Of a DNA stretch of 64,000 nucleotides, positions 12,909-24,353 are shown one piece after another. Each line of letters opens with the position of its first letter. The stretch's first letter is position 1. A program made the translations under genes and the position numbers. Source of the stretch: Lycium barbarum (Eukaryota > Streptophyta > Magnoliopsida > Solanales > Solanaceae); assembly GCF_019175385.1 (NCBI RefSeq), contig NC_083348.1, positions 3,301,001-3,365,000 on the forward strand, written 5' to 3'. The notes beneath the pieces were generated by a model. It was not told the DNA's origin. It made no database searches and saw only the letters and a program-made list of their open reading frames with translations.

Positions 12909-13640
12909 ATGGCAGACGTCGAACAATCCGGTCACGTCAACAATACTGACATAGTGGCGGAAAATGAAGGGAGCGGACTGCGGGCACTGCCGAACCCCGC
13001 TGATCCGAACCCCGTTGATTCGAGGGAAGGACTCAACCGGCAAAACACCGTAGATCAAGAGAATGCCATTCCACCGGCAACCGATCCTCTAAACACTCGC
13101 CATTCCGTTACATTATCTCGGGATCGGGTTCGGAGAGAGCCGGACGCGCCAAACGACAGCATTAACTTGCGTTTAATCTTCGAAATGCTGCAGGAACAAA
13201 GGGCGGCAATCGCCGAGCAAGGGCTAGCGATTGCTCAGCTGCAGAGCGGAAAGGGTGAAGCAGGGCCGGTAAAGTCAAAGGGTACGGCTGAAACCGGAAG
13301 AAACGGAGAGCGAATGGTCGAGAGCGATGGCTCCGGAGCCGGCTCCTCAACTGAGGTCTTAAAAATGCTCGAGACCTTGGCGAAACGGGTGGATTCGACC
13401 GAGAAGAGGGTAGAGACGTACAATTATCGGGTGGACCAGATACCGGGGGCTCCACCTCTACTGAAGGGACCGAATTCGAAGAGGTACATCTAAAGGCCTT
13501 TTCCGCCAAGTGCGGCCCCGAAACTGATCCCGAAGAGGTTCAAAATGCCCGACATACAGAAATATGACGGCACCACGGACCTGCACGAGCACGTGACCTC
13601 GTATACTTGTGCCATAAAAGGCAATGATATGGAAGAGAAA
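12909..13640 (+). pseudogene. E1 gag, N-terminal remnant
   Basis: Starts MADVEQSGHVNN at 12909 and matches E2 gag residues 1-243 (LRLIFEMLQEQRAAIAEQ, RVDQIPGAPPLLKGPNSKRY, MPDIQKYDGTTD). A TAA at about 13491-13493 replaces the Gln codon found in E2. Homology stops after KGNDMEE at 13636. A 30-bp junction with a run of 13 G follows, then sequence that belongs to the gag-pro/pol boundary. The Gag core, zinc motif and protease are therefore deleted. Confidence 0.9.
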
Positions 13641-13673
13641 TGTGCAATATGGGGGGGGGGGGGAGTTCCCAAA

Positions 13674-13682
13674 TAGCAATCA
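13674..13682 (+). promoter_or_regulatory. Candidate stop-codon readthrough site (UAG CAA UCA), E1
   Basis: TAG CAA TCA lies in frame just ahead of pol, and pol has no ATG until 13704. UAG followed by CAR YYA is the tobamovirus-type leaky-stop consensus. The same nine bases occupy the same place in E2 (32907-32915, minus). Readthrough is inferred from context and conservation only. Confidence 0.7.
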
Positions 13683-16600
13683 AAGAGCGCCGGGTTTAAT
13701 CCGGTGCATGAGGAGGAAGATTACGAGGTACCCAGGTCGTTTGTCATGCCAGATGATTCAGATGCAAGCCAGTCAACAGTGGAGGAGCTGGAGCAGGTCG
13801 TCCTGTTCGAATATCTCCCAGATAGAAAGGTATACCTGGGCACGGGGCTCACCCCGGAGCTCAGGCGTCAATTAATTGAATTCCTCCGTGCTAATGCTGA
13901 TTCCTTTGCATGGTCACATATAGATATGACAGGTATATCACCGGACATAGCAACTCACAAGCTCAGCCTGGACGGGAAGTTTGCTCCGGTGAAGCAGAAA
14001 AGAAGACCCATGGCGGAGGCTAAGCACGCATTCGTGAAGGACGAGGTAACAAAACTTTTGAAAATAGGCTCCATACGGGAAGTGAAGTACCCGGAGTGGC
14101 TGGCTAACGTTGTGGTAGTGCCCAAAAAAGGTAACAAATTTCGAATGTGTGTTGATTTCAAAGATTTAAACAAGGCATGTCCGAAGGACTCGTTTCCGTT
14201 GCCTCACATCGATAGGATGATCGATGCAACGGCCGGTCACGAGATGTTGAGTTTTCTCGACGCTTACTCCGGGTACAACCAGATCCGGATGTACCCGGAG
14301 GACCAAAAGAAAACATCCTTCATCACCCGGTACGGGACCTACTGTTATAATGTCATGCCTTTCGGATTAAAAAATGCCGGTGCAACCTATCAACGCCTAG
14401 TTAATGGAATGTTCGAAGAACAAATAGGGAAAACAATGGAAGTTTACGTTGACGATATGGTTGTTAAGTCCCTGGAAACAGAGGACCATTTAAAGCATTT
14501 GCAGGAAACCTTCGATGTGCTTCGCAAATACAACATGAAGCTCAACCCGGAGAAGTGTGCCTTCGGAGTAAGATCTGGCAGATTCCTGGGTTTTATGGTG
14601 TCAAACCGGGGGATCGAAATCAACCCGGATAAGATCAAAGCCATCGAAGATATTGAAGTGGTGAACAACATAAAGGGTGTTCAGAAACTCACCGGGAGGA
14701 TCGCAGCACTGAGTCGCTTCATATCGAGATCCTCGGACAGGAGTCACCGGTTCTTCTCCTTGCTCAGAAAGAAGAACGATTTTGCCTGGACACCCGAGTG
14801 CCAAGAAGCTCTACAAGATCTGAAGAAATACTTATCTAGCCCCCCTCTACTTCACACACCGAAGGCAGGTGAGACACTATTTCTGTATCTAGCTGTCTCC
14901 AAAGTGGCGGTAAGCGGCGTTTTGGTTCGAGAAGGATCAGGTACGCAATTCCCTATCTATTATGTAAGTAGAACATTGGGGGACGCGGAGACCCGTTACC
15001 CCCATTTGGAAAAACTGGCATTAGCACTAGTGAGCGCCTCCAGAAAGCTTAAACCTTATTTTCAAAGTCATCCCATATGTGTAGTAACTACTTATCCTTT
15101 GAAAAATATCATGCATAAACCGGAGTTGTCGGGTAGGCTAACGAAGTGGGCTGTAGAGGTTAGCGGTTACGACCTCGAATATAGACCCCGAACGGCCATC
15201 AAATCCCAAATCTTGGCCGATTTCGTAGCAGACTTCGCCCCGGCCATGGTTCCCGAGGTCGAAAAAGAATTCCTACTGACCTCGGGAAAGGCCACGGGCA
15301 TTTGGTCTCTGTATACGGACGGGGCCTCGAACCTTAGAGGTTCCGGGCTTGGTATTGTCCTTAGGGCCCCGGCCGGTGATGTCATCCGACAGTCAATCAA
15401 AACTACCAGATTAACTAACAATGAAGCCGAGTATGAGGCTATGATCGCAGGTTTGGAATTGGCTCGGAGCATGGGGGCAGAAACTATCGAGCCAAAGTGC
15501 GACTCGCTTTTGGTCGCAAACCAGGTGAATGGCACGTTTGAAGTCAAGGACGAACGGATGCAGAGGTATCTCGAAAAAACCCAAGTGGTTCTTCACCGAT
15601 TTAAAAAATGGACCATGCAGCATATACCAAGAGAACAGAACTGCGAGGCCGATGCATTGGCAAATTTGGGATCCGCGGTCGAAGGGGCCGAAATCAATCC
15701 TGGATCAACGGTGCTACTATAAAAAACGGCCATGGAAAGCGGGCACGCCGAAATATATTCAACAGGTTTGACTTGGGATTGGCGTAACAAATACATTGAC
15801 TACTTGCGTGATGATAAGCTCCCAAGCGACCCGAAGGAGTCACGTTCGTTACGAGCGAAAGCGGCCCGTTTTTGCTTAGTGGACGGCCAATTATACCGGC
15901 GATCTTTCTACGGACCCTTGGCTAAATGTTTGGGCCTTGGGGAAACGGAGTATGTGATGAGAGAAGTACATGAAGGAACCTGCGACAATCACTCTGGGGC
16001 GGAAGCTCTGGTCCGAAAGCTTATCAGAGTCGGATACTACTGGAATCGTATGGATGAGGACGCGAAAAGTTTTGTCCGAAAGTGTGATGGGTGTCAGAGA
16101 CATGCCCCGATGGTTCACCGGCCCGGGGAGTTGCTGCATTCGGTGGTCTCACCATGGCCGTTCATGAAGTGGGGAATGGACATCGTGGGTCCGTTACCCC
16201 GGGCACCAGGTAAGGCACGTTTTATCTTATTTATGACTGACTATTTTTCTAAGTGGGTCGAAGCACAGGCCTTTGAAAAAATCAGAGAAAAGGAGGTTAT
16301 CGACTTCATTTGGGATCACATCGTCTGCCGTTTTGGCATCCCGACCGAAATAACTTGTGATAACGGTCCTCAGTTCGTGGGTAGCAAGGTCAACATCTTT
16401 CTCGAAGGGTTGAAAATCAAGAAGATTGTGTCTACCCCATATCACCCATGTGCAAACGGGCAAGCGGAATCCACAAACAAAACAATAATCCAAAACCTGA
16501 GGAAAAGGCTAGAAGCATCGAAGCACCATTGGAGAGAAGTATTACCCGAGGTGCTATGGGCATGCCGAACCACGGCCAAGTCTAGCACGGGCGAGACCCC

Positions 16601-17015
16601 CTTCTCATTGGTATACGGGGCCGAAGCCCTTATCCCCGTCGAAGTTGGTGAGCCGACTCTCCGGTTCGGGTACGCAACCGAGGAATTAAACGGGGAGGCC
16701 ATGGCCGTATGACTCGACTTCGCCGATGAGATGCGTGAAAGAACATTGGTCCGAATTGCTGCCCAAAAGCAGAGAACGGAAAGATACTACAATCGGAGAG
16801 CCAACTTTCGGCATTTTCGAGTTGGGGACTTGGTACTTCGAAAAGTTACTTTGCATACAAAGAACCCAAACGAGGGAAAGCTAGGACCGAACTGGGAAGG
16901 ACCGTACAAGGTGACCGGTGTAACGGGCAAATGATCATACCAGCTGGAGTCCATGGATGGGCAATGCCTGCGCAACAACTGGAACATAGCCCACCTAAAA
17001 AGATACTACTGCTAA
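13677..17015 (+). pseudogene. E1 pol: RT, RNase H, aRNase H, integrase (three nonsense codons)
   Basis: One frame runs from the UAG to HLKRYYC-stop at 17015, broken by TAA near 15720, TGA near 16710 and TGA near 16933. RT motifs: KGNKFRMCVDFKDLNKACPK, FLDAYSGYNQI, MPFGLKNAGATYQ, YVDDMVV (14447). A first, degenerate RNase H (LAVSKVAVSGVLVRE) is followed by a second with YTDGASNLRGSG (15313) and EADALANL, the Tat-lineage signature. The integrase has an HHCC zinc region (about 15969-16100) and a D,D,E core (GMDIVGPLP, ITCDNGPQF, NGQAESTNK), then a GDLVLRKV C-terminal module. The protein is shared almost throughout with E2. Confidence 0.92.
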
Positions 17016-17364
17016 GGTATGATCCTCTCATATATACCTTTTGTTAACCATGCTGCCTTTTTTTACAGGAAATCGAGGGCGGCACAAAAATAGAATTTAG
17101 GACTGAAAGCACGTGTTGCACTCTTTTCCTTAGTGTGGTTTTGTCCCAAAATGAGTTTTCCGACGAGGTTTTTAACGAGGCAACAAGTACAACGTGCTAC
17201 GCGATGAAAATAAAGGGCCAAAACTCGGATATCCAAGGTTACATCTTCCGAGTGGGGGCTTAGTAACACTCACCCGACCTCGAAGCTTGGACAAGTGTTA
17301 AGGGGGCACAGTACCCACATCGGAGCATGAAACGATAAAGAGAAATAAAGAAAGAAGCTCATCA

Positions 17365-17562
17365 TTTGCCACGGCAAAAACAGAGGCCGGCCACTGGCCA
17401 CCTCCTTCGATGTAAGGACCAAACGATCATAATGAATCGTGTCCCATTCAGCATTTGCCACGGCAAAAACAGAGGCCGGCCACTGGCCACCTCCTTCGAT
17501 GTAAGGACCAAACGATCATAATGAATCGTGTCCCATTTAGTGTTTGCTACGGCAAAGATACA
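17365..17562. repeat. 89-bp tandem repeats in E1 (two units plus part of a third)
   Basis: Units begin TTTGCCACGGCAAAAAC at 17365 and 17454, with a third partial start at 17543; the period is exactly 89. Each contains ACCAAACGATCATAATGAAT and GTGTCCCAT. E2 has the homologous array in the matching place (29002-29290). It lies between the end of pol and the end of the oppositely oriented accessory gene, so it could serve as a shared 3'-end region. Confidence 0.9.
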
Positions 17563-17990
17563 AGAAATGAAAAGATACAGGAAATGAAAATTCTCATATG
17601 TACAAACACTTGCAATACAGAAAACATTACAATGACCGTATTTCGGCATTGTTCAATTTATACGCCCTACACCGGACACTATGGCCGAAATTAGACAAGG
17701 CCAAACCGGCTACGAAAAACGCCGGTCCCAGAAAAGCCCCTATCGTGGGCACAGAAAGATCCGAAGTCACAAAACATTCGGTGAGTCCCACAGGCAGAGT
17801 TAACCAATGACTACGGATCATCTTGTCCGAAAACGGACCAATAATTCGAGGAAAAATAAAAATAAGCACTCAAACGAAGACACAAGAGAAGTGCAACTTG
17901 CATGTATGCAAAGGATACTTTTATAAAGAGTACATTTACATCAAAAAGGCCGGCAAAGGCAAAAAACAAAAGCCAAGTGAAAATCCTATG

Positions 17991-20849
17991 CTACTCGGCA
18001 TGGCTAGAGGCAGAATGATCGGACTCGGTTCGTTCGGAATCATCCGTGTCGGACTCAAGGGCATGGTTTGCCTCCTCCTCCATCTCTTTGGCCTGGTTTA
18101 TCAAGGCCGGAAGATCGGAGAATCCACGATCGGCCTCTTCGAGGGTGAGTCGCCGAGACTTCCACTTCTCATACTCGGCGACAATGGCAGTATGAGCCTC
18201 GGCCGCTTCCACGCCTTTCCAGGCTTCTTCCAAATCGGCCTCAACTTTAGCCAACTTAGTCTCCAGCTCGGCCCGGCCGGCCACAGCAGTAGTCCTCATA
18301 TGGACAGCAGCTTCTAGCTCGGCCTTAAGTACATCGTTGGCACTCACCGCCTCCTCCAGCTTGGCTTTTAAGCCCTCGTTTATCTGAGACCGCTCCTCGG
18401 CTTTCTCTTCGAAAACTTTCATGCGTTCTTTATACAAAGCGGTATCAGATTCTAGTAGCCGGTTCCTCTCGGCTAAGCTCGCTGCATCGGCCTTCACCAA
18501 ATCAAGTTCCCCCCGGAGTTGGGACACGGTGGTCTCCAGCTCGTCCAGCCTCGACGAAAATTGAGCTTTGTCTTGGCTAAGGCAAATCTTCTCAGCCTCG
18601 AGACTTCGGTTATAATCGGTCATGGCGGCCAACTCGCTTTTCAGACGACGATTTTCGTCCTGGGCCTCATCAAGCTCGGGACGAAGGTTGGCGAGGACGG
18701 CGGCCCGACCCAACTCCTCCTCCTTCTCTCGAAGGAGATGCTTATACTTCTCCGTTTCTCGGCCTTGGGCATCCAGTTGGCCTCGAAGATCATCCATCTC
18801 GTGTTGGGCACGAATAAAGGCCTCGTTCACTAGTACTACGCTCTACAAAAGAAGCAAACATAAAGAGTTAGAAAGCATGAAGTCTACTGATGTACAAAGA
18901 TGGCCGAGAGTCTTACCCGGTTGCCCGCGTGTATGCCTTCGTTCATAAGGCACTGCCAGGTGACCCCGGTCATTTTACGCTTGTCCGAGTCGGAGACAAG
19001 AGGACGCAAATAACTTGCTACTCCCACCGGACGTGACAGAAAGCCGCAATCCTCGGGGACGGTGATCACGGCCGATCTGGTCCTTCGTGGTTCTGCGCTC
19101 GGGGCCGGAAAGATGGTCACCAGGTTGCCTCTAGAGCCAGATTCTGACTGTCGGTTGGCCGGCCTCGTGACCCGAGGAATTGGAAGATGACCGAAACCCG
19201 CAGCGTCACCGGTAGCAGGAGGAGTAGTTTAAAACATATTTTCAAAGTCTTCAACCCTCGGGCCAGGAGTAGACGAACTTGGCGTAGACTCGATGTTCCT
19301 GGCAAAAACCGGGGGCTCCGGAGCAGAAACAGGCCCGTGGCGGGGCGACGGACGAGCCTGAACGGGGGCTTCGGTCTCCGGGACCGGAACAGTCCTTTTA
19401 TCGGTTGCAGTGCCAGCCATTTCCCCAGCCCCATTTCTCTTCTGCGGGGGAGTATCTTCCGGGGAAGTTTCACCTGAAATGACCACAAAGTCAACCGACC
19501 GAAGAGGAGCTGGGGAAAGGATTTCTTCCGCACCCGGAGGAAGAACGGGAATCAAGATACCTTCGTTGATAGAAGGCAAGGGCGGTTCGGAGGCAGTCTC
19601 CTCGGGTATTGGTGCCGTTGACGGTGCCAGGTCGACCCTCCGAACTATGATGTCGGGCTCTGTTTCCTCTCTCGGGGTCCGGGCAACGCTTCTTACTTTC
19701 TTTCGTTTGGACGGCTGACCCTTTTCGGAGGGCCGTTTCCTTTTGGTGGCTTCGGCAAGAACACGGGAGGAACCAGCCGTATCGAACGCGGACGCCGGTG
19801 CAGGGGAAGCGACCCCCGACTCTGATCTAGATGCCACCGAGCCCTTCGGCAAAGCTGAACGATAAAGACGTAGGCGGGTTAAGAAAACTGACGGCCTCGG
19901 ATGGCTAAAGATGCAGCAAGATCAAAGGAAAGTCAAATGTTACCATGATTTTGAGCGACCCATCGACCGCGTGACAAGTGGGCCCAAGTCCGGTATTCAT
20001 AGGGAAGCTGGTTAAGGAGCGTCGTGACCCACTCGCTCAGATCTCGAATAACGGGGGGAACAAACCCATTTGCTGCAAAGATAAGGAAAGGACGGTGAGA
20101 AAACGATACCATAAGCAACTGAACAGGTGAGGACGATTGCTCAAAGGATCGGACTTACGTTTGTCGTTCCACTTCTCCGGAAAAGGTAGATGGGCGGCCG
20201 GGATTATGTCTTCGGTTTTTACCCGGACGTAGCGTTCTAACCATCCCCTGTCCCGGTCTTCGTCCATCTTCGAGAAGAACGGGTTCCGGCTGCGCTTGGC
20301 TAGTTTTATGATACCACCCCGGAATATTCTTAGGGAATACAGGCGTATAAGGTGGCCCAATGAGAACTCTTTCTCAGCTCTGTTGGCCAGCAACCGGAGG
20401 TAAGCAACGACCCTCCAAACAATTGGGCCGATCTGTGCCAGAGTCACGCCGTAGGTCCGGCACATATCCAGTATGACCAGATCAACCGGGGGGTCGAGCT
20501 TAAGGGTAAAGGGATAAGTGTATACGTACAAGAACCCTTCCCGATAGTCGGTGATGGATTCGTCTGGCCCGTGTGCAAAAACCCTTACCGGGCGTGTGTC
20601 CCACCCACAGTCTGCCCGGACTGTGTCGAGTTTATCCTCGGATATGGAGGAAGGATACCGCCTCACGTCGTATCCCCGGTCCGAGACGACGGAGGGCTTC
20701 TCCGCCTCCAGGTCTTTATTAAAGTTAAATTTGGCCGATATAATATCCGAGGCCGTAGTTTCGGGGATAATATTTTGTTGAGTTGGGGACGCAGCCTCGG
20801 TCCTCGGAGATGACACTTAAGGGACTTCGGTAGAGGTGGTTTCGGACAT
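17991..20849 (-). pseudogene. E1 accessory gene, antisense to gag-pol, four exons (two nonsense codons)
   Basis: Exons 20159-20849, 19944-20072, 18917-19854 and 17991-18842 all have GT-AG introns and keep phase (1, 1, 0). About 869 residues are predicted. The N-terminal exon (FNFNKDLEAEKPSVVSDRGY, ILDMCRTYGVTLAQIGP, IRLYSLRIFRGGIIKLAKRS) resembles the plant 'putative gypsy type transposon' domain (Pfam Transposase_28). Exon 3 is Pro/Ser/Glu-rich with a basic KRKRPSEKGQPSKRKK stretch like a nuclear signal. Exon 4 is a long coiled coil with an acidic SDTDDSERTESDHS tail. TAA codons at residue 11 and after NMF (about 19229) disable this copy. Molecular function is unknown. Confidence 0.85.
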
Positions 20850-21090
20850 GTTGAAGGAATGGAGGGAAAAGGATTTTGGGAAATGACGCAAAGGAAACGA
20901 GGGAAGTGACAATTTGAGGAAGCAAAGAGCAGTTGACAAGAATGATGACCAAATTAATTCCCCCACTTTTTCGTATAGATGAGAGAAGATTTGGCAACAA
21001 GTTTGTAATAGAAAGGACGGATCTGGAACACAAAAGGAAGAGGAAAGGAAAGAACAGATCGAAAAAGTGAAAAAATGAGGAAATGAGGGG

Positions 21091-21099
21091 CTTTATATA
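21091..21099 (-). promoter_or_regulatory. TATA box of the E1 accessory gene
   Basis: CTATATAAAG on the minus strand about 240 bp before the accessory ATG at 20849, outside the LTR. It indicates that the antisense gene has its own promoter rather than depending on the LTR. The E2 counterpart at 25388-25396 reads TACATAAGG. Confidence 0.6.
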
Positions 21100-21373
21100 G
21101 ACATAAGGGAGGGAACGGTTATCGAGGATGACCAATCGAGGATCGCCACGTGTTACGTCATTAATGCGAAGTGACACGAAACGACGTGTAAAAGGCGGTT
21201 GACAGGAACGGACCACCCAGAGTGGGACACGTGGCCGACAGAGGGGAAGACGTGGCGCTCCCATTCCCGCCAAAATAAGGGGGTAGGTATAGGTCGTCCG
21301 GGCGGTCGGATGCATGACTCATTCACTTCCCGTCACTCCGATATATCGTTGGTCCGGGAAGCGTGGGGCTATC

Positions 21374-22074
21374 TGTATACGGTAGAAAAACCGGATACGG
21401 GTCAATCCGGGATAACTATGGATCAGAGAAAGAAAAGGGCGAGAGTTCGTACGGGGACATCACACTTCCGGATGAGCACTTTAATCAAGGCTGAGTAGAA
21501 GCGCCATCTGACCCGGCCTCTAAGCCACCGAGGGTTCGGGATCTCTCCCCGGTGTCTCATCACCGTTGGTCCGGTATCCGTGAGTCCGTTGGTCCGATGC
21601 GACCGTTGCTAGGACGCGTCAGTGGTGTCACATCATGGTCAGCTGCCAACTGTGCGTGTGTCAGACGGCGTCGTCAGTCAAATCCCACCAAACCTGTGCA
21701 GGGGCTGTCCCTTTTATTACTATTTTATTAAACCCACATTGGGGGAGGCCCATGGGCTCATTAGTATAAATAGAGTGCTCCCTCCTCCCTTAAGGGGGTT
21801 GGTTCATCTTTTAATTTCAAGAATATTCTGTAACACAATATATCTATTGATCCAGTTCTAGTCAATCCATTATTGATCTTGTTTATTGCAAATTTGATCG
21901 TTTATGTTGAACTTCTCCAATCAACTCGTTATATGCGTAGTCAGCCGGTGTTTGTGCTCCTTATTCGTGTATTAAAAGGCGCTCTTATCAACTCTTTGTA
22001 ATCCATATTGAGGCCCAAGCACATATCCTATATCCACATACAAATTCAATTGGTTACCAAATCCGGGGTAAACA
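21374..22074 (+). repeat. E1 3' LTR
   Basis: Same length as the 5' LTR (701 bp), differing at about eight positions, all C/T or G/A. It is preceded by the purine-rich GGGAAGCGTGGGG segment that should act as the polypurine tract. Confidence 0.93.
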
Positions 22075-22403
22075 CTTTTACCATTTATTTAATAGTAAAT
22101 CTTAAATCATCCCCTATGTTATTGAAGTATTTATGTTTCTCTGGCAAATTTCTTTTTGTTTTTGCTTTGGTGGCTTTTGAGTTTGATGGGAAGATTCTAC
22201 ATAAAAGTATATGTAAAGGGATTGAAGGTACTTCTCCAACCACACAAGTTTAAATTCAGAAAATTTTCGTTCAATATTTGCTTAAAGAGTGCCATAGCAA
22301 TTACTGATTGAAAAAAAGAAAAAAAGGGAGTACCAAACATTAGGTGATTTCGTCTCATCTACCTATGTTTTGGTGGGCAGAGTTACTGCTTACTTGTGCT
22401 GAT
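22075..22403. other. Spacer between E1 and the hAT MITE
   Basis: AT-rich sequence with no gene or element recognised, except the 8-bp target copy GTGCTGAT at 22396-22403. Confidence 0.5.
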
Positions 22404-23050
22404 CAGTGGCGGACCCAGAATTTTGAGGTAGTGGGTGCTCACCTTTCTTTAATTTAAAGTTGTTAACGATCGTAAACTTTAAGTGCATAACTATTTTTAC
22501 GTGATAGTAAAAAAGTTAACGAAAAAAAGTAAAACAAAAAGTTAAAAAACTAAACGAAAAAATGAACAAAGAAGTCAAAAAGGAACAACAACATACCCAG
22601 TGAAATCCCACACAGTGGGGTCTGTGTAGAATAGAATGTATGCAAACCTTACCTCTACCTTGAGAGGTAGAGAGGCCATTTCCGATAAACCTTTGGCACA
22701 AGGAAAAGAAGTTAAAAAGGAAGAAGAAGAAAAATGAATTTGTAATGTAGGAGAAGTCAGAGTTTCAAGTAAGAAAAATTAGAATGTTAAGTTAAAACCA
22801 AGTAAAAGTAAAAGTTCCCAAGTATCTCTTTATAAAATTTGCGTTACCCAGGAATCAAACCATTGCCCTTACGTAAAATTGCGCCTTCAAGTCCAGCCCT
22901 TAACCAAAGCACCCACAACACATTTTGAGCAATGGGTGCTATTGGATGTATATAACAATTTCTAAGAAGTTTCTGAGTAAACAATCATAGTTCAATTTGG
23001 GATTAATGGGTGCTGAAGCACCTAGTACACCATAGGTGGGTCTGCCTCTG
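22404..23050. mobile_element. hAT-type MITE with CAGTGGCGGACCCA ends
   Basis: The left end CAGTGGCGGACCCAG and reversed right end CAGAGGCAGACCCACC pair as terminal inverted repeats. Perfect 8-bp duplications GTGCTGAT flank it at 22396-22403 and 23051-23058. It has no transposase. A SINE is nested inside. It sits about 300 bp upstream of the F-box pseudogene. Confidence 0.88.
22586..22705 (-). mobile_element. TS-type SINE nested in the hAT MITE
   Basis: On the minus strand the sequence reads AGGTAGAGGTAAGGTTTGCA, then CAGACCCCACTGTGTGGGAT, and ends in GTTGTTGTT, the 3' end of the Solanaceae TS SINE. A 17-bp target duplication flanks it (AAGAAGTCAAAAAGGAA at 22569-22585; AAGAAGTTAAAAAGGAA at 22706-22722). 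The 5' part is truncated. Confidence 0.85.
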
Positions 23051-24353
23051 GTGCTGATGAGAGGTAGTAAGTATCTTTTGGAATAGTTGACGGGAGATAC
23101 CACTGTCACCATGAAAACAAAGATACCTTGTTACTCTACTTTTCAATTACCTGATGTTTACATCTTAAGTGTGAAAGGTGTGTCACAAGTATTTTCTATG
23201 AAGCAAACAAGAGAATCCCATGTTGTTATTATGTTCACGTACGATGTTGTTTTACTGGCATATTTATAATTTTGCATCATGTTTTCTCTTTGTACTTTTT
23301 TTTTTTACCCCAAAGGGAAGAAATGCTGATTATATTGGTGTATTTGATTCTCCTTCTTAGGAAGATATGCCTCCAAAACATATCAGAAGAAATCATTCGA
23401 ATACAAGCCAAGAATCAATTGTTGGTGAAGATATAATCAGTGACTTGCCAAGGAATGTAATAGACTGCATTCTGGGGAAAATGCCTATACGTGAAGCTAT
23501 AAGAACTAGTGTTCTGTCAAAAAAGTGGAGATTTTACTACTTAACCATTCCACAATTAGTGTTTGATGACCAGTTCTGCAAAGAATTTCAAGACTATGCC
23601 GACAAGAATAAAAGTATTATTCTTGTGCTCAAGCATCAATTTGACCAAATTGTCACCAAGTCTCTTATGCTTCATCGTGGTTGAATAGAGAAATTTAAAG
23701 TACGTATTCCTAATTTCAGCTCAACGACGGTTCCTAATGTGAACAAATGGATACTATACTTATCTCAGAGGAATATCAAGAAAGTAACCTTAGAATACAA
23801 GAAGGAAACTGTGCGTCATAAGTTACCTCCATATTTGTTTTCCTGTCTGGACTTGACAAAATTGAAGCTCCATAATTTTCATTTTTCGTCTTCACCACTC
23901 ACCAGAGTTTAAAGGCTTCTTATACCTTGACAAATTAATGCTTTTCGGGGTTCACCTTGCAAACAACTGCTTTGAAAGTATTCTCTCCAGCTGCCCTGTT
24001 CTTCAAAGGCTACTGTTGCACGAGTGTTCTGGTGTTAGTCATTTTAATATTAGTGGTTCTAAACTCAAGAACTTGTCCATCAAGGCCGATGATGATGTCG
24101 AATCGATCTACTTAGAAAACACTCCTAACTTGACTGAAGTTTCTGTTTCGCTGAAGAGTGTTGTAACAGGTCTGCAAGGCGATTATATTAGCATCCCTGA
24201 TTGGTTAAGTTTGTGGATAACGTACCTAAAGTCAAAATACTTCGTCTAAATGGCTATTTTCTGGGGGTTAGTGCTACTAAAATTACTTATACACGTCATC
24301 TCTATTTTTCTTTTGCTAAAATTCAGTTTATCTTTACCTTCATAACTGACATT

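Larger units (their letters stand above)
12101..22074 (+). mobile_element. E1: Ty3/gypsy retrotransposon, Tat type, defective, 9974 bp
   Basis: Two 701-bp LTRs (12101-12801, 21374-22074) start TGTATACGG and end GGTAAACA. I count about eight differences between them, all transitions, so the insertion is young. Flanks GTTTT and CTTTT fit an imperfect 5-bp duplication. The order is LTR, primer site, gag, pol (RT, RNase H, second RNase H, integrase), tandem repeats, an accessory gene on the opposite strand, LTR. The second YTDGAS-type RNase H and the accessory gene downstream of pol point to the Tat lineage. It lacks about 1.6 kb of gag and protease and has several nonsense codons, so it is not autonomous. 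Confidence 0.93.

Noticed and set aside
17365..17562. Tandem repeats read as a CRISPR-like array
   Set aside because: Units are directly adjacent 89-bp copies without unique spacers, inside a plant retrotransposon.
17627..18948. Plus-strand open frames opposite the E1 accessory gene
   Set aside because: Shadows of the coiled-coil exon; the minus-strand frame has the conserved protein and splice sites shared with E2.
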